64,000 bases of DNA from the NCBI RefSeq assembly GCF_027366395.1, contig NZ_CP114771.1, forward strand, positions 4,340,001 to 4,404,000, given 5' to 3'. Positions 43,106 through 51,047 of this stretch are shown piece by piece (the first letter of the stretch is position 1; every line of letters starts with the position of its first letter). A program made the translations under genes and the position numbers. The notes under the pieces are model-generated. The model saw nothing but the letters and a program-made list of their open reading frames with translations. It did no database searches and was not told the origin of the DNA. This DNA is from Endozoicomonas sp. GU-1. GTDB taxonomy: Bacteria; Pseudomonadota; Gammaproteobacteria; Pseudomonadales; Endozoicomonadaceae.

Positions 43106-43333
43106 ATGCCTCTCATGATGATCCTGCTGAGTCTTCTAAGGGAGCTTGTGGCATTCCCAACACCATCATTTCCTCCTGCTGATCCTGAGGGAGATGACTA
43201 TTTTCCAATGCCGTCAGCTCCTCCTGCGTATGATTCTTTAGACTATCGGCTATCCCCTCCGGGTACACAGACTTTTGATGAACCGCCTCCAAGTTATGAG
43301 GAGTCAGTGAGAATGGAAAAGAACCCCAAATAA
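43106..43333 (+). CDS. small proline-rich protein with PSAP, PPAY and PPSY motifs
   Basis: A 75-aa protein. After a short hydrophobic start (MPLMMILLSLLRELVAF) it is acidic and Pro/Tyr-rich. PSAP is at 36-39, PPAY at 39-42 and PPSY at 61-64 (in EPPPSYEES). In eukaryotes P(S/T)AP binds the UEV domain of Tsg101 and PPxY binds WW domains of NEDD4-type ubiquitin ligases; viruses use exactly these as late domains. Such clustering is very unusual for a bacterial protein. The SD is weak (AAGGA ~15 bases upstream), so translation is not certain. A large hairpin (43342-43417) follows at once. A host-directed role is inferred from the motifs only. Confidence 0.55.
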   Translation: MPLMMILLSLLRELVAFPTPSFPPADPEGDDYFPMPSAPPAYDSLDYRLSPPGTQTFDEPPPSYEESVRMEKNPK

Positions 43334-43341
43334 AATTGTCT

Positions 43342-43417
43342 CGTTCCCAGGCTGGAGAGGTTGTCGCAAAAGACAGATTAAAAAGACTTTCGCGACAGCC
43401 TCTGCGGTGTGGGAACG
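43342..43417. terminator. large imperfect hairpin between convergent genes
   Basis: CGTTCCCA (from 43342) pairs with TGGGAACG (43410-43417), and the inner AGAGGTTGTCGC pairs with GCGACAGCCTCT. There is no long T run, but the position between the ends of two convergent genes fits a bidirectional terminator. Confidence 0.6.
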
Positions 43418-43441
43418 ATTAACTCTCTGTGCTCATTATTC

Positions 43442-44104
43442 TTAACGCTTGATGGCAATGGTAAGCCCATCGGAAACAGGCAGTATCATCATATCCACAC
43501 GATCATCGTCGTGAATTTTCCGGTTTAATGCTTTCAGGGCAGCAGTGTCTTCATCACTTGCTTCTGCATCAGCTACTCTCCCGCTCCACAGCACATTATC
43601 GATAAGAATCAGCCCACCAGGGCGAACCAGCTGCAGGCATTGTTCGTAATAAACGTCATACCCCGTTTTATCCGCATCAATAAAGGCCATATCAAACTGA
43701 TCCAGTTCACCTTTCCTGATCAGTTGATCCAGGGTTTCAGACGCCGGAGCCAGGTGAAGTTTGATCCGCTCAGAGACACCGGCTTTTTCCCAGAAGGGTT
43801 TGGCTATGTTGGTATACTCACTGCTGATATCACAGGCAATCAGCTCCCCATCATCGGGCAGTGCCAGGGCAACAGAGAGCGCACTGTAACCGGTGAAAAC
43901 ACCAATTTCTATGGTTCTGCGGGCATTGGATAGTTTTGCCAGCATGGCCATAAGCTGCCCTTGCTCGGCAGAAATTTGCATCATTCGGTAGCGATGGTGG
44001 CTGGTCAATTCCCGGAGCTCTTTTAATGCCGGGTGCTCACGTAGACCAACGTTATAAATATATTGATAGAGCGTATCATTGAGTTGCAGGGTTTCAGTGG
44101 ACAT
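43442..44104 (-). CDS. class I SAM-dependent O-methyltransferase (family 3)
   Basis: A 220-aa protein like caffeoyl-CoA/catechol O-methyltransferases. ISAEQGQLMAMLAKLSNARR precedes motif I TIEIGVFTGYSALSVALALP (~64-83), then GELIACDISSEYTNIAKPFW, and the metal-binding MAFIDADKTGYDVYYEQC and LILIDNVLWSGRV (Asp-Asn-V-L-W). These bacterial enzymes methylate hydroxyl groups of small aromatic compounds; the substrate is not evident here. Divergent from the SapC-family gene. Confidence 0.9.
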   Translation of the reverse strand: MSTETLQLNDTLYQYIYNVGLREHPALKELRELTSHHRYRMMQISAEQGQLMAMLAKLSNARRTIEIGVFTGYSALSVALALPDDGELIACDISSEYTNIAKPFWEKAGVSERIKLHLAPASETLDQLIRKGELDQFDMAFIDADKTGYDVYYEQCLQLVRPGGLILIDNVLWSGRVADAEASDEDTAALKALNRKIHDDDRVDMMILPVSDGLTIAIKR

Positions 44105-44390
44105 TGGTGGGGACTCCGTTTAATTCCTGAGAAAAAATAAATCAAAGATATGGTTGTTATTACTGACTATTAAGTCAGGAATGAAGCCTGAAAATGAGTG
44201 GTTTTTATTCATTGTCATCATTCTTATGCAGCAATCACTTACCCTTAACAATCATATAACATTTTATTCGTTGATACCTTCAATGTGCTATGTAAAAATT
44301 TTAAGCTCAGGTCAGCTTAAAAATGTCAAAATAACTATTTTTAGAAGTGGTTTTATACCCAGACAAAACAAGAGAGGCGGCCCCCTGATT

Positions 44391-45098
44391 ATGGCAACAT
44401 TACTGTTTTACAATGAGCCGGCATTTCTCAACCGGGAAGTGCATAAGACCCTTAAGTTCAAGGCATCTGACGACTACTCTTTCACCGAAGAGGTAAACTC
44501 TGTACCACTGACCGGTATCGAGTTTTTTGAAGCCAGCCGTGATATGCCAGTGCTCTTCAGTAAGGATGAGCAGGGCAACTTTTTCCCCCTTGCCCTGCTT
44601 TCGCTGATGGATGCAGGGCATAAGCACCTGGGTGAGGCGGGCAGCTGGAGTGACAGCTATATTCCTGCTTTTATCCGCCGTTATCCTTTCGCCCTGACCG
44701 ATGAAGGCTCGGTTTGCTTTGATCAGAAAGCCAGTCAGTTTGCTGGTGAGGAAGGTGAAGCGCTTTTCAGTGATGACGGTGAAAATACAGAAACATTGAA
44801 TAACATTATTCAATTTCTTAATAACTATGATCAGCAGTACAAGAATACCCTTGATTATTGTCATGAATTAAAAGCGCTTGATCTGTTATCTCCGTTCAAT
44901 CTCCAAATTCTCCTGGAGAAGGATAAGCCCCTAAGGCTCGAAGGGTTATTAGTTATTGATGAGAAAAAACTGAATTCCATTCCCGAAGAAAAAGTGAAAA
45001 GCTGGTTTGATTCCGGTTGGCTGGCGTGGACCTATGCACACTTACACTCTCTGGGTGCATTAAACCGTCTTGTTAAACGACAGAAAATACAACTGTAA
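44391..45098 (+). CDS. SapC family protein
   Basis: A 235-aa protein of the SapC family (named after a Campylobacter fetus S-layer locus). It has SLMDAGHKHLGEAGSWSDSY and IPAFIRRYPFALTDEG, the typical F-I-R-R-Y-P-F core, and the C-terminal GWLAWTYAHLHSLGALNRLV (S-L-x-N-x-x-x-L). Start chosen at ATG 44391 after AGAGAGG; an earlier in-frame ATG at 44154 adds an unrelated AT-rich segment. No signal peptide. The function of the family is not settled. The protease gene follows 46 bp downstream. Confidence 0.82.
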   Translation: MATLLFYNEPAFLNREVHKTLKFKASDDYSFTEEVNSVPLTGIEFFEASRDMPVLFSKDEQGNFFPLALLSLMDAGHKHLGEAGSWSDSYIPAFIRRYPFALTDEGSVCFDQKASQFAGEEGEALFSDDGENTETLNNIIQFLNNYDQQYKNTLDYCHELKALDLLSPFNLQILLEKDKPLRLEGLLVIDEKKLNSIPEEKVKSWFDSGWLAWTYAHLHSLGALNRLVKRQKIQL

Positions 45099-45144
45099 TA
45101 TCCATGACCTATTTGTGATTTTAACATTGAAAGGGACTTCAATA

Positions 45145-45966
45145 GTGAAAAAACTCCTACAGATGGCCGTGTTGGCATTAAGTCAATTAGTTTTAGTATT
45201 TGCTGTAAGCGTCAGTGCGCATCCTGAAAAGGCGAGTAACTATTCAGGAATAAAAATTGTTGGTGGTAATGAGCTTTCTCCATTTTCCCGTCCTTATATG
45301 GCGTCATTAAGAGTATTGAGAGAGGTGCATTTTTGTGGCGGGGCTTACATTGGTGGCAAGTATGTCCTGACGGCTGCCCATTGCGTCGAAGATATTCAGG
45401 ATTATGCCGAATTTATTTCCGTCTGGTTGGGGGGGCATAAACTCAGTGAACCGGACACTGGCCGCTTCTACCGGGTGGCAAGGCTTTATATACATCCAGA
45501 CTATAACGATGAAACCATCGATAGCGATATTGCCATTATTGAATTAGAGCAGGACGTTGAGGGTATTGAACCTGTTCGTCTGATTTCTGAAGAACACTTT
45601 GCAAACATTAATAAAGGTTCAGTATTTGAGGTGATGGGCTGGGGAACCCTGGGGTATGAGAAAGGACAACCAGACACGCTACATGTGGTTCAGGTGCCCT
45701 ATGTGGAGAGAGAGCTTTGCAACTCCGGGCAACATTATGACGGTGCTATTACCAAAAATATGCTGTGCGCTGGCTTTGATGAAGGAGGCAAAGACTCCTG
45801 TCAGGGCGATAGTGGTGGTCCCATGGTTTATAACCACCAGGGTACCTGGTACCAGTTGGGTGTCGTAAGTTGGGGCTATGGCTGTGCTGAGCCGGGTTAC
45901 CCGGGAGTCTATACCAACATCGTTGAACTGTTGGGTTGGGTAAGGAAGACAGTGCCAGATATTTGA
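45145..45966 (+). CDS. secreted trypsin-like serine protease (S1A)
   Basis: A 273-aa protein starting at GTG 45145 (AAAGGGA upstream). Residues 1-25 are a signal peptide. The activation site is K37-I38 in IKIVGGNELSP. The triad is complete: H79 (VLTAAHC), D128 (DSDIAIIEL), S223 (GDSGGP). D217 in KDSCQGDSGG sits at the S1 position (chymotrypsin Asp189), so it should cut after Arg/Lys. Cys pairs C64-C80, C192/C208 and C219 with the later GYGC match the animal-type fold. Such S1A trypsins are scattered among marine bacteria. It may need proteolytic activation. It follows a SapC-family gene; a serpin with P1 Arg is encoded 42 kb away. Confidence 0.92.
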   Translation: MKKLLQMAVLALSQLVLVFAVSVSAHPEKASNYSGIKIVGGNELSPFSRPYMASLRVLREVHFCGGAYIGGKYVLTAAHCVEDIQDYAEFISVWLGGHKLSEPDTGRFYRVARLYIHPDYNDETIDSDIAIIELEQDVEGIEPVRLISEEHFANINKGSVFEVMGWGTLGYEKGQPDTLHVVQVPYVERELCNSGQHYDGAITKNMLCAGFDEGGKDSCQGDSGGPMVYNHQGTWYQLGVVSWGYGCAEPGYPGVYTNIVELLGWVRKTVPDI

Positions 45967-46071
45967 GCTCAGTACCGTCACGTTGGAGCGCAGAAAGTCA
46001 GTGGTTTGGGAACAGGTTAACAAGAATAATTAGCGGCAGCTCACGCTCAGTAAGCTGCCAAAACCACCTGA

Positions 46072-48492
46072 TTATTTACTATTCCAAACCTTCTCAGCAT
46101 AGTCAGCAATAGACCGGTCCGAAGAGAATCGACCCAGGCGTGCAGTATTCAGCACCGCCTTGCGCCACCAGAGCCTTGGCTTACGGAAAGTGTCGGATAC
46201 TTTCTGCTGAGCTTCGCGATAGCTGTCAAAGTCAGCCAGAGCCATAAACTGGTCACGATGCATCAGATCTTCCGCAACGGGTTTCAGCAGGTCGGGCTTG
46301 TGCTGGCAGAAGGAACCATTCATCAGGGCGTCAATGGCCCGCTTCAGTACCGGATTACTCTCATAATAATGGTATGGGTTGTAACCCTGCTGCTGCAGTT
46401 CGGCAATCTCATCGACGGTTTTTCCGAAGATAAAGATGTTCTCATCGCCCACCGCTTCAGCAATTTCCACGTTGGCTCCATCCAGTGTCCCAATGGTCAG
46501 TGCACCATTCAGGCCCAGCTTCATATTGCCGGTACCGGAGGCTTCAAAACCGGCAGTGGAGATCTGCTCGGAAAGATCGGCGGCAGGAATGATCTGTTCC
46601 GCCAGGGTGACGCGGTAATCCGGCAGGAATACCACTTTCAGGCAGTCATCCAAACGACGATCGTTGTTAATAACCTGGGCGACCTTGTTGATGGCCAGAA
46701 TAATCTGTTTGGCCATTACATAACCTGGTGCGGCTTTAGCGCCAAAAATAAAGACCCGTGGGGTATGTTCGGCATCCGGGTTATCAAGCATTTCGTGATA
46801 CAGGCTGATGATGTGCAACAGGTTTAACTGCTGACGCTTGTACTCGTGCAGTCGCTTAATCTGAACATCGAACAGCGCATTGGGGTTAACGGTGACCTTG
46901 CACTCCTTCTCAATCAACCGCGCCAGTCGCTCCTTGTTTTTGAAACGGACATTGGCAAAGGCATCGAGAAAATCAGGAGATTCCGACAGTGGTGTCAGTT
47001 TTTCCAGCTGGTCCAGGTCAGTACGCCACTCTTTGCCGATATTTCGATCCAGCAGTCGTGCCAGGCCCGGGTTACAGTGAGCCAGCCAGCGTCTTGGGGT
47101 TACACCGTTGGTGACGTTGACCAGCTTGCCGGGATACAGGGCGTCAAACTCGGGGAACAGATTGGCTTTAACCAGCCCACTGTGCAGCGCGGCAACACCA
47201 TTAACCCGACGACTGCCAATCACCGACAGGTTGGCCATGCGGATCATACGATCGCCGTTGTCCAGCTCTTCGAAGATGCTGACTTTCTTGATGATCTCGA
47301 CATTGTCGCCCCATTGTTCTTTAGCCTCTCCGTTCAGGAAGACGTAGTTGATCATCTCAATGATTTGCAAGTGTCTTGGAAGAACACGGTCCAGCAGGGA
47401 GGCAGACCATTTCTCCAGGGCCTCTGGCAACAGGGTGTGATTGGTGTAGTGGCACATTTCCTGAGTGATGGCCCAGGCCTGATTCCAGACCATGCCTTCT
47501 TCGTCCATCAGCAGGCGCATTAATTCCGGAATGGCGATAGCCGGATGGGTGTCGTTCAATTGCAGCGCGTAGTGTTTGGCCAGACTGCTTAATGGCAGGC
47601 CACGCTGCTTATACTGGCGGATAATGTCTTTGAGGGAACAGGCCGTGAAGAAGTACTGCTGGATCAGTCGCAGATCTTTACCCTGAGGTGTTGAGTCTTC
47701 AGGGTACAAGACACCGGAAATGGTATCGCCATCCACCAGGTTACGGCAGGCTTCCAGATACTCACCCTGGTTGTATTTATCCAGATCGATAGGATAGGCA
47801 CCCACCAGGCTTTCCCAGAGACGGAGACGGTTTACATAGTTTCCGCCAAAGGATGGAATGGTGATGTCCCAGGGCACACCGAAAAGCTTCTTGCCAGGCA
47901 CCCAGTGGTTATTGCCATCGCTGTCCATTTCCATATGACCGAACAGGCCAATCTCCACGGTCTCGGATGGACGACAGGTTTCCCACGGGCTGCCAAATTC
48001 ACGCCAGACATCTGGCTTCTCTTTCTGGTAACCATCCACAAAGATCTGACGAAACAGACCATAGCGGTAGTTGATGCCGTACCCGGTGGCTGGAATATGC
48101 TGGTTGGCCAGAGAATCCATAAAGCAGGCGGCCAGACGACCCAGGCCACCGTTGCCCAGGGACATGTCCCGCTCCTGATCCAGAACATCAGAAATGCGTA
48201 CGCCGTGGGATTGCAGCAGGGTGGCTGCGGTTTCGTAAAGTCCAAGGTTCATCAGGGCATCACCCAGCAGGCGTCCCATCAGAAATTCCATGGAGAGGTA
48301 GCAGACATGACGTTGCGGTTTTGTCTCTTTGGTGACGCTCAGGCTACTTTCCTGAAGCTGGTCCAGATTAATGTCACGGAGTACCAGAGAGAGGGCCTGC
48401 CACCAGTCGCGATGTGTGGCTTGCTTCGGGGTAGTGCCCAGTTCACGACGCAGGTGTTTTTCAAGCTCTATGGTAAATGCTTTCTGATCCAT
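46072..48492 (-). CDS. glgP: glycogen/maltodextrin phosphorylase
   Basis: An 806-aa phosphorylase that releases glucose-1-P from alpha-1,4-glucans using PLP. CYLSMEFLMGRLLGDALMNL is near the start, GNGGLGRLAACFMDSLA follows, and the PLP lysine is in EASGTGNMKLGLNGALTIGT. Length matches MalP/GlgP (797-815 aa). The neighbours (amylase, glgX, glgB, malE) suit either glycogen or maltodextrin use, so the GlgP/MalP choice is open. LacI-type operator candidates lie in the divergent spacer upstream. Confidence 0.93.
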   Translation of the reverse strand: MDQKAFTIELEKHLRRELGTTPKQATHRDWWQALSLVLRDINLDQLQESSLSVTKETKPQRHVCYLSMEFLMGRLLGDALMNLGLYETAATLLQSHGVRISDVLDQERDMSLGNGGLGRLAACFMDSLANQHIPATGYGINYRYGLFRQIFVDGYQKEKPDVWREFGSPWETCRPSETVEIGLFGHMEMDSDGNNHWVPGKKLFGVPWDITIPSFGGNYVNRLRLWESLVGAYPIDLDKYNQGEYLEACRNLVDGDTISGVLYPEDSTPQGKDLRLIQQYFFTACSLKDIIRQYKQRGLPLSSLAKHYALQLNDTHPAIAIPELMRLLMDEEGMVWNQAWAITQEMCHYTNHTLLPEALEKWSASLLDRVLPRHLQIIEMINYVFLNGEAKEQWGDNVEIIKKVSIFEELDNGDRMIRMANLSVIGSRRVNGVAALHSGLVKANLFPEFDALYPGKLVNVTNGVTPRRWLAHCNPGLARLLDRNIGKEWRTDLDQLEKLTPLSESPDFLDAFANVRFKNKERLARLIEKECKVTVNPNALFDVQIKRLHEYKRQQLNLLHIISLYHEMLDNPDAEHTPRVFIFGAKAAPGYVMAKQIILAINKVAQVINNDRRLDDCLKVVFLPDYRVTLAEQIIPAADLSEQISTAGFEASGTGNMKLGLNGALTIGTLDGANVEIAEAVGDENIFIFGKTVDEIAELQQQGYNPYHYYESNPVLKRAIDALMNGSFCQHKPDLLKPVAEDLMHRDQFMALADFDSYREAQQKVSDTFRKPRLWWRKAVLNTARLGRFSSDRSIADYAEKVWNSK

Positions 48493-48603
48493 GTGATGCG
48501 TATCACTCTTGTTGCGCTATCAGGTTGGCTTTTTCGCTGATGATCTGTTTCAGCGGCTTTGCAAAAGAATCCTAGTGTAATGGAAAAAGATGGTTTGTTG
48601 TTT

Positions 48604-48618
48604 TGTAAACGCTTTCAG
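48604..48618. promoter_or_regulatory. LacI-type operator candidate upstream of glgP
   Basis: TGTAAACGCTTTCAG, 112 bp upstream of the glgP start, resembles the palindromes before glgB and malE (TGTAAACGTTTTACA) with two mismatches in the right half. Confidence 0.55.
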
Positions 48619-48766
48619 TCTTTGTGCTGATTGAAATGTTTTAAAAGATGGGATTGCACACTACCAACCATGTGTTGTTGTTTAATAAGTAAACATCAAT
48701 GTGACAAAGTGAAAAACAGGCGTCAAGTAAATTAATTTCACCTTTTGCGCATTGTTGTAAACCTCT

Positions 48767-48780
48767 GAAAACGATTACAA
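48767..48780. promoter_or_regulatory. LacI-type operator candidate between glgP and amylase
   Basis: GAAAACGATTACAA is an imperfect match to the same palindrome; a half site TTGTAAACCTC lies just upstream (48755-48765). Confidence 0.45.
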
Positions 48781-48881
48781 CTATTTTGAATAGAAAATAA
48801 AAATGCTTTAAATCAATGCATCGGGGCTGCTAAAAGCGATAATGGCGGGCGGCGCATGACCTGTGTCGTTATACAACTCTG

Positions 48882-48899
48882 CTTAGGGTGGACATTAAG
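48882..48899 (+). repeat. single terminal repeat of the 195-bp MITE family
   Basis: CTTAGGGTGGACATTAAG matches the left end of the MITE at 39866 at 17 of 18 positions. No partner end was found nearby, so this is a remnant or the end of an otherwise diverged copy, 50 bp upstream of the amylase start. Confidence 0.75.
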
Positions 48900-48949
48900 C
48901 TTACCCCATCCTCTTTTCAGCAATGTAATGTGACCAATCGGAGGACCCA

Positions 48950-50995
48950 ATGACGAAGCCAAAAGCATTGGCTGTGGCCATCTCTGCGCTTTCTGCCTTA
49001 CTGCTGACTGGCTGTGCCAGTCAGTCACCTGATACAGCGTCTAAGGCCAGCACCAGCCTGACACCGGCCTATGACTGCAGCGCCAGCACCCGGGCAAAAG
49101 CCAACGACCTGAAAATTTACCAGATTATGGTCGAAAGCTTTGTGGATGGAGAAAAGGGAACCGGTCACGGCACCGGCTACGGTACCAGTCATCACCAGGG
49201 GGATTTGCAGGGCATAATTGATTCGCTGGACTACATCAAGTCACTGGGTATGAATGCCATCTGGATGACACCAGTCTTCAATTCGAAACCCGTTGCAGGC
49301 CAATCACACTGGGATGACCGGCTGGATGCGACTGGCTATTTTGCCACGGATTATTTTGCCATTGACCCACGCTTCGGGAGCCTGGCACAGGCGAAAGAGC
49401 TGGTGGAAAAAGCCCATGCCAAAGGGCTGTATGTATTTTTTGACGGTGTATTCGGCCATCATAAGCAGTCCGGTGTCGTGCCATCGCCATCTGGTTTGCT
49501 GCCTTCTGGCAGTCACAATCCTGTTGACTATCCCGAGAGTCTGCCATTTTACCGGGAGGTGGCCACCTGGTGGGTGAAGGAGCTGAAAATAGACGGCTGG
49601 CGTCTGGATCAGGCCTACCAGGTGCCCACCGAAGCCTGGACAGAAATCCGCAAAGCTGTGGATGAAGCTTCTCAGTCAGTGACTTACCATAACCACAAGG
49701 GTGAAACTGTCAATCCATTGGGCTACATGGTGGCGGAGATCTGGAAAGAGGAAAATGCTATCCAGCAGGAGGGATACGGCAGTCAGGAAGCCCCGGCCCT
49801 CTGTTCAGCGTTTGACTTCCCCATGCGTTATCGCCTTGTGGAAACGTTTGCAGTGAATGAAAACGGCATTGGTGGCAAAGGCGGTAACTGGTTGGATGAA
49901 GGCATGAACCTGCACTCACTCTATCCGGCGCATGCGCAACCAAATCTGATGCTGGGCAACCACGATGTGTTACGTTTTGGTGATCTTCTGCAGCGTGGCG
50001 GCATTGCCAATCCGGACGATGGGGAATACTGGCTGCGCCATAAAGCAGCTATGTCGTTTATGGCTGCTTATACCGGACCAATCACGCTGTATTACGGCGA
50101 TGAAATTGGTGATGAAACGCCAGACTTTGCTGAAAAGCAGCCGGATAATAACTGCGCCATTCGTGGTATGTGTGATGACCACTCGGGGCGTACCAGTGCC
50201 AAAATTGACGGGGTAACCGCTGAGTTGAATCAACAGCAGCGTGATCTTAAAGACTATGTGTCATCATTGATGGTGCTGCGGGATAAGCACCCAGCGTTGT
50301 CTAAAGGTGAACGCATCAACCTCTGTGCAGAAAAAGAGATCTATATCGACCACAAACAAAGCGGTGATGATGCCCTGCTTTATATGGTCAGTACCGACAG
50401 CGCTTTCCAGATGGTAGCTCTGACCACAGCGGAAGCCGGTTCCGAAGGGAGGCTGGTGGATCTGCTCACGGGAGAGGTGTTTTTCCCGAAAAACAATGAA
50501 TATTCCATTCGCATGAAAGGGTTTGAATCACGATTTCTGCGCATTGCCAGGCCTGTTGCAGCCGGACCAAAAGTCAACAAACGAGATGCCAGCTCGATGA
50601 CCGGCGAAGGTTTCCTGGCCCAGTGCAATAACCCAACAGTGAATGAAGCAGGCCCGGCACAAGACACGCTGTTTGTCGTGGGCAGCTTTCCGGACTCTAA
50701 CTGGATGCACAAGCCAGCCCGGGCTTTTCAATATAAAGGCAACGGCGTGTATCAAACCGTCACCAATGAGCGCAAAGGCAGCTATCGCTTCCAGTACGCC
50801 ACAGCCAGCTGGAGCCCGCAATACACGGCTGCTGATCTGTCACAAAAGCCGGGGCAGGCTGCTGCCGGGAAAAACGGTGGGTATGGTACCGATACCTCGG
50901 TGATGATACCGGAGGCGGGACGCTATGTATGGAGCTTAACGTTCAAAGACAGTGGTGAGATTGATCAGGTGATGGTTTCCCGCTGTGCACAGTAA
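48950..50995 (+). CDS. lipoprotein alpha-amylase (GH13)
   Basis: A 681-aa protein with a lipoprotein signal (MTKPKALAVAISALSALLLT then GCAS; lipobox LLTGC with Cys22). The GH13 barrel has LDYIKSLGMNAIWMTPVFNS, the nucleophile region DGWRLDQAYQVP, the acid/base in YMVAEIWKEEN, and LMLGNHDVLRFGD with the transition-state Asp. A C-terminal ~110-aa beta-domain (VVGSFPDSNWMHKPARAF onward) may bind starch. It should sit on the inner face of the outer membrane or on the surface and cut alpha-glucans for import. Divergent from glgP with shared operators. Confidence 0.92.
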   Translation: MTKPKALAVAISALSALLLTGCASQSPDTASKASTSLTPAYDCSASTRAKANDLKIYQIMVESFVDGEKGTGHGTGYGTSHHQGDLQGIIDSLDYIKSLGMNAIWMTPVFNSKPVAGQSHWDDRLDATGYFATDYFAIDPRFGSLAQAKELVEKAHAKGLYVFFDGVFGHHKQSGVVPSPSGLLPSGSHNPVDYPESLPFYREVATWWVKELKIDGWRLDQAYQVPTEAWTEIRKAVDEASQSVTYHNHKGETVNPLGYMVAEIWKEENAIQQEGYGSQEAPALCSAFDFPMRYRLVETFAVNENGIGGKGGNWLDEGMNLHSLYPAHAQPNLMLGNHDVLRFGDLLQRGGIANPDDGEYWLRHKAAMSFMAAYTGPITLYYGDEIGDETPDFAEKQPDNNCAIRGMCDDHSGRTSAKIDGVTAELNQQQRDLKDYVSSLMVLRDKHPALSKGERINLCAEKEIYIDHKQSGDDALLYMVSTDSAFQMVALTTAEAGSEGRLVDLLTGEVFFPKNNEYSIRMKGFESRFLRIARPVAAGPKVNKRDASSMTGEGFLAQCNNPTVNEAGPAQDTLFVVGSFPDSNWMHKPARAFQYKGNGVYQTVTNERKGSYRFQYATASWSPQYTAADLSQKPGQAAAGKNGGYGTDTSVMIPEAGRYVWSLTFKDSGEIDQVMVSRCAQ

Positions 50996-51010
50996 TTGCG
51001 TAGATTAACC

Positions 51011-51041
51011 GGTCGGCAACCCATCTTCGGAGTTGCCGACC
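51011..51041. terminator. bidirectional terminator between amylase and glgX
   Basis: GGTCGGCAAC (51011-51020) pairs perfectly with GTTGCCGACC (51032-51041) around an 11-base loop. It lies between the 3' ends of two convergent genes; there is no long T run. Confidence 0.75.
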
Positions 51042-51047
51042 TGCCTG

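Larger units (their letters stand above)
48493..48949. other. divergent regulatory spacer between glgP and amylase
   Basis: This 457-bp region holds two operator-like sites (48604-48618 and 48767-48780) and a single end of the MITE family (48882-48899). GGAGG at 48941 is the amylase SD. No gene. Confidence 0.6.
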
